The position numbers were made by a program, and so were the translations under genes. A DNA stretch of 64,000 nucleotides from Ilyomonas sp963847085 (GTDB lineage: Bacteria > Bacteroidota > Bacteroidia > Chitinophagales > Chitinophagaceae). Location of the stretch: contig CAWJYO010000003.1 of the NCBI GenBank assembly GCA_963847085.1, positions 107,327 through 171,326 on the forward strand, written 5' to 3'. The first letter of the stretch is position 1; the number at the start of each line of letters is the position of its first letter. The notes beneath the pieces were generated by a model. That model saw only the letters and a program-made list of their open reading frames with translations. It was not told where the DNA came from and did not search any database. This document shows, one piece after another, positions 58,544 through 64,000 of this stretch.

Positions 58544-61500
58544 TATGTACGAAACTAATGACCAAAAAACTGCTGATTTGCTTAGCCGCAACCAGTTCCT
58601 GAAAATGACCACGTTGAGCTTAGTTGCCTGGCTTACTTTTCTCAAATGGCGCTCTTGCATTCAGTTGGCTTAATAATCCCAGACGATCCCATAAAAGAAC
58701 ACATAGCAATTGCACGTGCCCTAACACACAAGCCGCCACCGGCCTTTAATAATGTCAAAATTCCAACTGGAAATCAATACTACCAAAAGCGCACCGAGGC
58801 TATTGCACTTATTGCTGATCGAGTAAACAAAGGCCAAAAATTCAAAAGTGGTGAATTTAAGAATGCCATAAAGTGAGAATCTGAAAACCAGCTCCAAGTC
58901 CAACACCTCAAGTCCAAGCCTGTATCCGATAATAGGCGGGTTTGCAAAAGCTTACATGTTAGGCTTGGCATTTTCAAGGGAGTTCAAATATGAGCCTTTT
59001 GAAATTGACACGAAAAACCCTTGGATTAATGGGTATCGTGTTAAGTGGGATGTCTGGCATACCGAAATTGCCTCCATTGGCAGCTGACAACAATGTCAGC
59101 AGCAGGTACAGCCTTTTCAGTAAAATCTGCCTTGGGGCCAGATGAAAAAACACTCGAAGCAACAAATAACTATGCTTTGGGTATTGCAAAAGCCATTTGG
59201 AGTTGACCCTTCAGCTAAAAAAATAATCAATGATGAAGTCAAGTCTGTTATGCGTGAAGTTTTTGGAATTGACTTTGACGCCTCAAGTAAAGATCAGAAA
59301 AAATATTTGCCAAAATCAGTACAAGCGTATCTTGATATTTATCAAAAACATACTGATGCTAAGATAAAGCAAAGTGAAGATCAGATTGTAAAGTCAATTA
59401 GTGTAGAGGTTAATAAAGCAATCGGTACAGTACTTGAAAATGCTAAAAAGGAGGCTGAAAGGAAGGAGCAAGAATTAAAGGACAAGGAGTATACTGAAAA
59501 TGAGATTAAGGGTGGAATTTACCTTGCCGGGGTATTAGCAAACACTCTACTTGGTCCGAAAACCGGAAAAATCGTCATTGGCCTAGGAAGTGCTGCTATG
59601 GAGATTAGTTCTCTCGTTAGTAGAGTTTCTCGTCGGTAGAATGGGCCCCCTTGGCGCCATCGCAGGATTTGTCGGCATTATTAGCACACTTGTCAGTTTG
59701 TTTAGTAGCGGGCCTTCTGCTGACGAAATCATTTTAGATGCGATAAAAAAGCTTGGAGAGTCAATCAATTCAATGCGGGAGGAAATGCGATCTTGGTTTG
59801 GTGTTGTTGAGAAAATCAACAAAGGATAATGGAAGGTATTAATACGATAATCAAGCAGAACATCAATAACCATATTGAGTTGATGCAAGAATTAAATAAA
59901 GTTACAGACAATATTAATCTCCTCATCCAACAGGCAGCTGAAGGGAGAAGGGCAGTTGATCTTAAACAATTTGACAAGTCTTTATAGACCTCCAAACAGA
60001 GATGAATAAAGAAGATATAGGGTGGAAAGGGGATGGTCCAAACAAAGACAACATTCGAAACTCCATAAAGGTATTTTATCAGTATGGTACCGAAATAACA
60101 AAGTATACAGATTTCTCTGGTTTGCCTATGGATGGCAGGTTAGAGTGGAATCCGATTCAGATAGTCAGCAGATTAGAACATTTAGATTCTGTCGATCATT
60201 TTGTCGGCTTATTGCCAATGATGGTTAAATACTTAACGAATCAAACGATATCGCCCATTAATAATCCAAAGGAGCTTGCTAACGCAGTTGGCGCATTGGC
60301 AATCGCATATGGTGCGTTTCCTGAATATGCATTGGTCTTTGAATTAAAAGACTTGCACTACATCCAAGACTTGAGAGAAAATATATCTAACACAAAAGAA
60401 TCTTTAATTATAGCTCTGGATAAAGAAGTGATTCTAAAACTTAAAGTGATGTACGAAGAAGAGCTGGACAAGTTTAATTAGCGACTCTTTGGATTTTGGA
60501 GTTCGAACTGCTCAAAAATCATTGCAAAAAAAATTGAATGATCTTAAAATAACTACAGTCATAAACCCTTTTGCCGTTGGCCCATTAAATTTGATAGCTC
60601 GAAATGACAAGCAATTAATAAACGATCCTAAAGAAGGAAATGAAGTGCCCGATTTCTCAATAATGAGAAGTGACTTTAGAAAAGATGTTGATAAACCCTC
60701 GGCGTATAAAGTGCTTTCAGATCATAGGCAAGATACCGCTTATTTGAGAGGACAATTTTCTGAATGCGAATGGTCTGGAGTAGATCAAAACGATCCGGAT
60801 ATAAAAGTGAAGGATGTTCGTGAACTTTTGAACCTCGCAGAAAAGTGGTATCATCAAACAAGAAACAAACCAGGGTCAAAAAGCAATCAATATAAATTAT
60901 CAAGATTATCCTCCAGGTGGTATAATGAAAGTTAATACCAGTGCAGACTACTGAGACATTTCTACTATCACCAAAGTTTCTTTTAAACAGGATGACGGAG
61001 ATTTGTTTTTTGGAGATGCCAAGGATTGGGGTTGGAAATTTACCGAATTAAAACAGTTTGCCTTTCGATTCGACGACAAAATATCGCCTGTAACCATTCC
61101 AATAAAAAGTTTCCTGCTGATGGCACAGCAAAACATATACAATATTTTAGTGAACAATCTACTGATGCTGATAAGCCAGAAAATCAGCGTACGATGTCGT
61201 TTACCTTCATTGGTCAGCTCGAAGATAATTTGAGGTTGTTTTATAATTACAGACAAATTATTATTGAACAATCGTCCCAACTCAAAAAGTCAAGTGTGAA
61301 CAAATGAATTGAAGCCCTTGGTGCCTGTCTTCGATACTTGGCAGGATTACTTGGAGATGCAATTTCAGGTGACATTGATTTGGGAACTGCTATCGCCAAG
61401 GGGTCCGTAACGAACAAATCAGCAAGTAATCGAGGCTTTGATTTAGTAACACATCAAGTTTTGTCTGATCTAATAATGCGGGTAACAAGCAAGGAGTATC

Positions 61501-61715
61501 TTTATGATGCAAACCATTTAAGTACACGAGCTAACAGTGGTCAAGACCTTAGAACCTATGTAAAAAAGGAAATAGGGACAACTGTAAAAGCAGCATTAAA
61601 TGATTACATTGACACACTCTTCACCAGAGAAGTGAAACTTCACCTAAATGAATTGGACGTTTCTGAATTGATGTTGAACGCAGCAGAGGAAAATTTAAAA
61701 ATGTGGAAAGCTTAA
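58544..61715 (+). pseudogene. Large frame-disrupted exported protein with membrane and coiled-coil segments
   Basis: About a dozen reading-frame pieces follow one another without gaps. The N-terminus LSRNQFLKMTTLSLVA resembles a twin-arginine signal with Asn in place of the second Arg. Later pieces: IIGGFAKAYMLGLAFSREF; a long Lys/Glu coiled coil ending KEAERKEQELKDKE; a glycine-rich hydrophobic hairpin (GKIVIGLGSAAMEISSLV; GPLGAIAGFVGIISTLVSLF); GPSADEIILDAIKKLGESIN; then soluble parts to 61307 and a C-terminal piece to 61715. The membrane hairpin plus coiled coil recalls pore-forming or polymorphic toxins, but I recognise no family. Shift density is higher than in any housekeeping gene here, so real decay is possible besides sequence error. 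Confidence 0.5.
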
Positions 61716-61750
61716 ATGCTCAATAGTATTTGTTTGCGCCGAAGAAAAAC

Positions 61751-61945
61751 GGCATGTAACATGGGGTTTGGCGTTATTAGGGCAGACGTTGTTAGCTTCG
61801 GTTGTAGTTACCTATTCCGCTTCGGCTCGTTCGGAAGGTTAGTAATTTAGCTTTAGTTCATCTCTTCAACTTTTAAAACAATATTGGGCTTCAGTCGCGG
61901 GCTGACGTTTTTTGAATATCCCAATAACGCCAAGCCCTGTTCGTT
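61751..61945 (+). repeat. Cassette-type palindrome, copy 3 (attC-like)
   Basis: The left arm 61763-61781 (GGGGTTTGGCGTTATTAGG) pairs with the right arm 61920-61937 (CCCAATAACGCCAAGCCC). Inner boxes are GGCAGACGTTGTTAGC (left, from 61781) and GGGCTGACGTTTTTTGAATA (right, from 61899). GCATGTAACAT precedes the left arm, matching GCATAACATT of copy 1. Confidence 0.7.
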
Positions 61946-62179
61946 GTAGGTAATGCCACATCGACAACCTCAATCATTTCATTCCTATAAACAGTATGTC
62001 AACAAACAATATCAATTTAGCAGGTGAATTTTACGCAATGCATGCGTTGTTTAGACGTGGTTATGTTCCTGCATTAACGTTAGGAAATACAAAGGGAGCA
62101 GTGTAAGCTTCCCCAAATTCGGCCAGTGCATTTAGAGTTAACTGAGTGATTGAATAGTTAACTTTAAATTTTACAAACC

Positions 62180-62444
62180 ATGAAAAGAAAGATTAGCGAG
62201 AGCCAGATGGTGGCAGCTATTAAGAAGCAGAAGCCGGCATTGCAGTCAAAGAGATCTGCCGGGAATTAGGCGTCAGCAAGGTGCCACGTTTTACAACTGG
62301 AAAGCAAAGTACGGAGGCATGGAAGTGGGTGATGTGGTAAAGATGCGGGAGCTGGAAAAGGAGAATACAGAGCTAAAGAAAATGTTTGCAGAGATGAGCA
62401 TTGAAAACCGTGCACTGAAAAATCTGTTGGAAAAAAAGTTGTAA
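62180..62444 (+). pseudogene. IS3-family OrfA (helix-turn-helix protein), frame-disrupted
   Basis: It begins MKRKISESQMVAAIKKQ. The expected continuation EAGIAVKEICRELGVSK is in another frame (one base missing near 62231), and TFYNWKAKYGGMEVGD in a third (two extra bases near 62280). The C-terminal leucine-zipper-like part KMRELEKENTELKKMFAEMS ends LLEKKL at 62444. OrfA binds the IS ends. As read it cannot be translated; sequence error or inactivation are both possible. Confidence 0.8.
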
Positions 62445-63370
62445 CGCCCCAAGCGAAACGGGAAGCTGTTGAATACCTGGTAACAGATGAACAGCTTAGT
62501 AACCGTAAGGCGTGTAAGCTGATAGGTATCTCCCGGACAACCTTTCAGTATAAAGCAAAACCAAAAGACGATAGTGAGCTGCAGACAGCATTGACTGCAC
62601 TGACGGATAAACACGCAGCCATAGGGTACTGGCAGTGCTGCTACCGGCTATGGAACAAAGGTTACAATTGGAATCACAAACGTATTTACCGTGTATATAC
62701 AGAGATGAAACTGAACATCAGAAGAAGAGCAAAGAAACGACTGCCTGAAAGAATAAAACAACCATTGACGGTTGCCACAACACCCAATGAAACATGGAGC
62801 ATTGACTTTATGAGTGACAGCCTGGTGGATGGCAGAAAGTTCCGTCTGTTGAATGTGATAGATGATTTTAACCGTGAATCATTAGCCATAGAAGTGGATA
62901 CTTCTCTACCTTCTTTGCGGGTAATCCGAGTATTGGATCAGTTGATAGCAGAAAGAAGCAAGCCGCTTGCTATCAGAACAGATAATGGTCCGGAGTTTAT
63001 CTCTCACAAGTTGCAGCAATGGTGTGAGCAAAACAATATTAAACTGCAATACATACAACCGGGCAAGCCCATGCAGAACGCATACATTGAAAGGAAGAAC
63101 GGAAGCATCCGGCGTGAACTGTTAGATGCCTACTTATTTTATTCACTGACAGAAGTAAGAACAATGAGCAAAGAATGGAGAAAGGATTACAACACCGAAA
63201 GACCACACAAATCATTAGGGTATCTGTCACCGGTTACCTTTGCCCGGCAGCATTACAAAAGCAGAGAATCTGAACCGCAGCTTTATCCACAAACAGCGAA
63301 CGCAAATACTTTACCCATTGAAGAGAGCCGTTTAGTGGATAAAATAGTTGAAAAACAAAAAGATGATTAA
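62432..63370 (+). CDS. IS3-family OrfB transposase (DDE), reached by -1 frameshift
   Basis: The frame is open from the slip site A_AAA_AAG at 62432-62438 to 63370, about 312 residues. It starts at a TTG or, more likely, by -1 slippage from OrfA. The rve-type core has the three acidic residues: ETWSIDFMSD, IRTDNGPEF and AYIERKNGS. Exactly 35 residues separate the second Asp from the Glu. HTH_21-like QTALTALTDKHAAIGYWQCC precedes the core. Intact in this copy. Confidence 0.9.
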   Translation, partial: KKVVTPQAKREAVEYLVTDEQLSNRKACKLIGISRTTFQYKAKPKDDSELQTALTALTDKHAAIGYWQCCYRLWNKGYNWNHKRIYRVYTEMKLNIRRRAKKRLPERIKQPLTVATTPNETWSIDFMSDSLVDGRKFRLLNVIDDFNRESLAIEVDTSLPSLRVIRVLDQLIAERSKPLAIRTDNGPEFISHKLQQWCEQNNIKLQYIQPGKPMQNAYIERKNGSIRRELLDAYLFYSLTEVRTMSKEWRKDYNTERPHKSLGYLSPVTFARQHYKSRESEPQLYPQTANANTLPIEESRLVDKIVEKQKDD

Positions 63371-63875
63371 CTTGGAAAACTCTAATTGCTCGCGGCACTA
63401 AATTAAGGGGAGCTTACAAGTAGATATTCTTCTTTACAATCCAAACAATGAGAAACAGTTTAAGGTTGAAGTAAAGACTTCTTCTGTAACGAGAAATGAG
63501 CCCAATTTTGGCGGAGAGAATATCGGGTGGAGAATGGAAATAAAGCATGAAGAAATCACCTTAGACAACTTGATTTATTGTTTTGTCTACATTTCAACGA
63601 ACACTACAGAAAAGCCGCGAATATTCTTTGTCCCATCAGCCGAAGTGGCAAGATACGTTCATTGGGAGCATGACCATTGGTTGCATAATATTCCACACAA
63701 GCGTGCAGTGAAAGATATAGAAATGCGAACCTATAGAATTTTGACAAACAATTTTCCTCAATGGGAAAACAATTTCGCCATATTCGATTAAATATACTTA
63801 AGCTATAGTGAAACAATCGTGGAACGCTGTTCATTAATTTCATCTGGCTTATGATGATACACCAAGAAGCACAAA

Positions 63876-63998
63876 CCGCTAACAGTGTGTTTATAAAATT
63901 GTGGCTGGACGTTAAGCATTCAACTCCAAATCGCTATTTTGCTTTTGTGGTTAATTGAAACTGACGTTTTTCAAATGCCACAACTTCATAAACACTTT
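63876..63998 (+). repeat. Cassette-type palindrome, copy 4 (attC-like)
   Basis: The left arm 63887-63905 (GTGTTTATAAAATTGTGGC) pairs with the right arm 63977-63995 (GCCACAACTTCATAAACAC), 17 of 19 positions. Inner boxes are GGACGTTAAGC (left) and CTGACGTTTTTCAAATG (right), the same boxes as in copy 3 although the arms are unrelated in sequence. The outer right edge may continue beyond the window. Confidence 0.7.
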
Positions 63999-64000
63999 AA

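Larger units (their letters stand above)
62102..63418 (+). mobile_element. IS3-family insertion sequence
   Basis: The element is about 1317 bp. Termini TGTAAGCTTCCCC (left) and, on the complementary strand of the right end, TGTAAGCTCCCC are imperfect inverted repeats beginning TG. It contains overlapping orfA/orfB with an A_AAA_AAG slip site. The flanking duplication is short: AG(T) can be assigned to both sides (62100-62102 and 63419-63421), and its removal restores the interrupted frame. Confidence 0.9.
61996..63791 (+). pseudogene. PD-(D/E)XK-like nuclease-fold gene interrupted by an IS3-family element
   Basis: The left part 61996-62101 reads MSTNNINLAGEFYAMHALFR then RGYVPALTLGNTKGA. The right part 63420-63791 continues in register with VDILLYNPNNEKQFKVEVKT, SSVTRNEPNFGG and so on to FAIFD. 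Removing the insertion gives a 158-residue protein. GEFYAMHAL supplies the early Glu, VDILLYN the Asp and FKVEVKTSS the E-x-K, the usual metal-site pattern of this superfamily. It lies exactly between palindrome copies 3 and 4, one gene per interval. The cellular role is unknown; small nucleases of this kind are frequent in accessory regions. Confidence 0.78.

Noticed and set aside
58646..58876. Stand-alone 76-residue gene
   Set aside because: It continues in other frames on both sides without a gap and fits as one piece of the larger disrupted protein.
1..64000. CRISPR arrays, tRNA and rRNA genes
   Set aside because: I looked for regularly spaced direct repeats and for tRNA T-loop patterns and found none that hold.

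Overview
The window comes from a Bacteroidota chromosome, most likely Chitinophagaceae or a close relative (inference). The support is a type IX secretion C-terminal domain protein, a TonB receptor with a carboxypeptidase-regulatory-like N-terminus, the Bacteroidota LptD/amidase/MlaD/OstA envelope block, OprB-type and DUF4289-type porins, and -7 promoter boxes of the form TAnnTTTG. I see no rRNA, tRNA or CRISPR array. RNase P RNA is present on the minus strand at 18804-19153.

Layout. 1-3.3 kb: end of a secreted hydrolase/PKD protein, a lipoprotein, rnhA and a PhzF-family gene. 3.4-13 kb: a PIF1-like helicase with HRDC and HTH domains, a Uma2 protein, porins, an aldose epimerase relative, a LolD-type ATPase, an HMA protein and a TlpA-like thioredoxin. 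13.9-24 kb: cdd, lepB, thiolase, a BON protein, rnpB, an EI24 membrane protein and dnaE. 24-33.7 kb: a T9SS cargo protein, a tail-collar protein, an amino-acid permease, a polyprenyl synthase, pcm, a nucleoside transporter and a Gfo/Idh oxidoreductase. 33.8-43.5 kb: a secreted hypothetical, the overlapping valS-PAP2-GNAT operon, then gyrA with a TPR lipoprotein-like gene. 45-53.5 kb: envelope biogenesis (Smr/DUF2027, lptD, amidase, MCE protein, OstA) and an endonuclease III. 53.7-56.6 kb: a TonB receptor with a small His/Cys-rich partner.

From about 56.7 kb to the end the character changes. Single accessory genes (a serine hydrolase, a large broken coiled-coil protein, a PD-(D/E)XK-like nuclease) are each separated by a long imperfect palindrome. 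The outer arms of these palindromes differ between copies but pair within each copy, while the inner boxes are conserved. This resembles a gene-cassette array with attC-like sites, although no integrase is in the window. A half copy lies at 44.36 kb behind another single-gene unit. An IS3-family element has inserted into the nuclease gene.

Sequence quality matters for every reader. At least a dozen genes, including the essential dnaE and lptD, are split by single-base shifts, mostly +1 insertions outside homopolymers. I treat most of these as uncorrected sequencing errors and give repaired gene spans. Several other repeats stand out: a 309-bp nested fold-back element at 25950-26258, a MITE-like element inserted exactly at the pcm stop codon, and a strongly over-represented CAAAAACAAA 10-mer.
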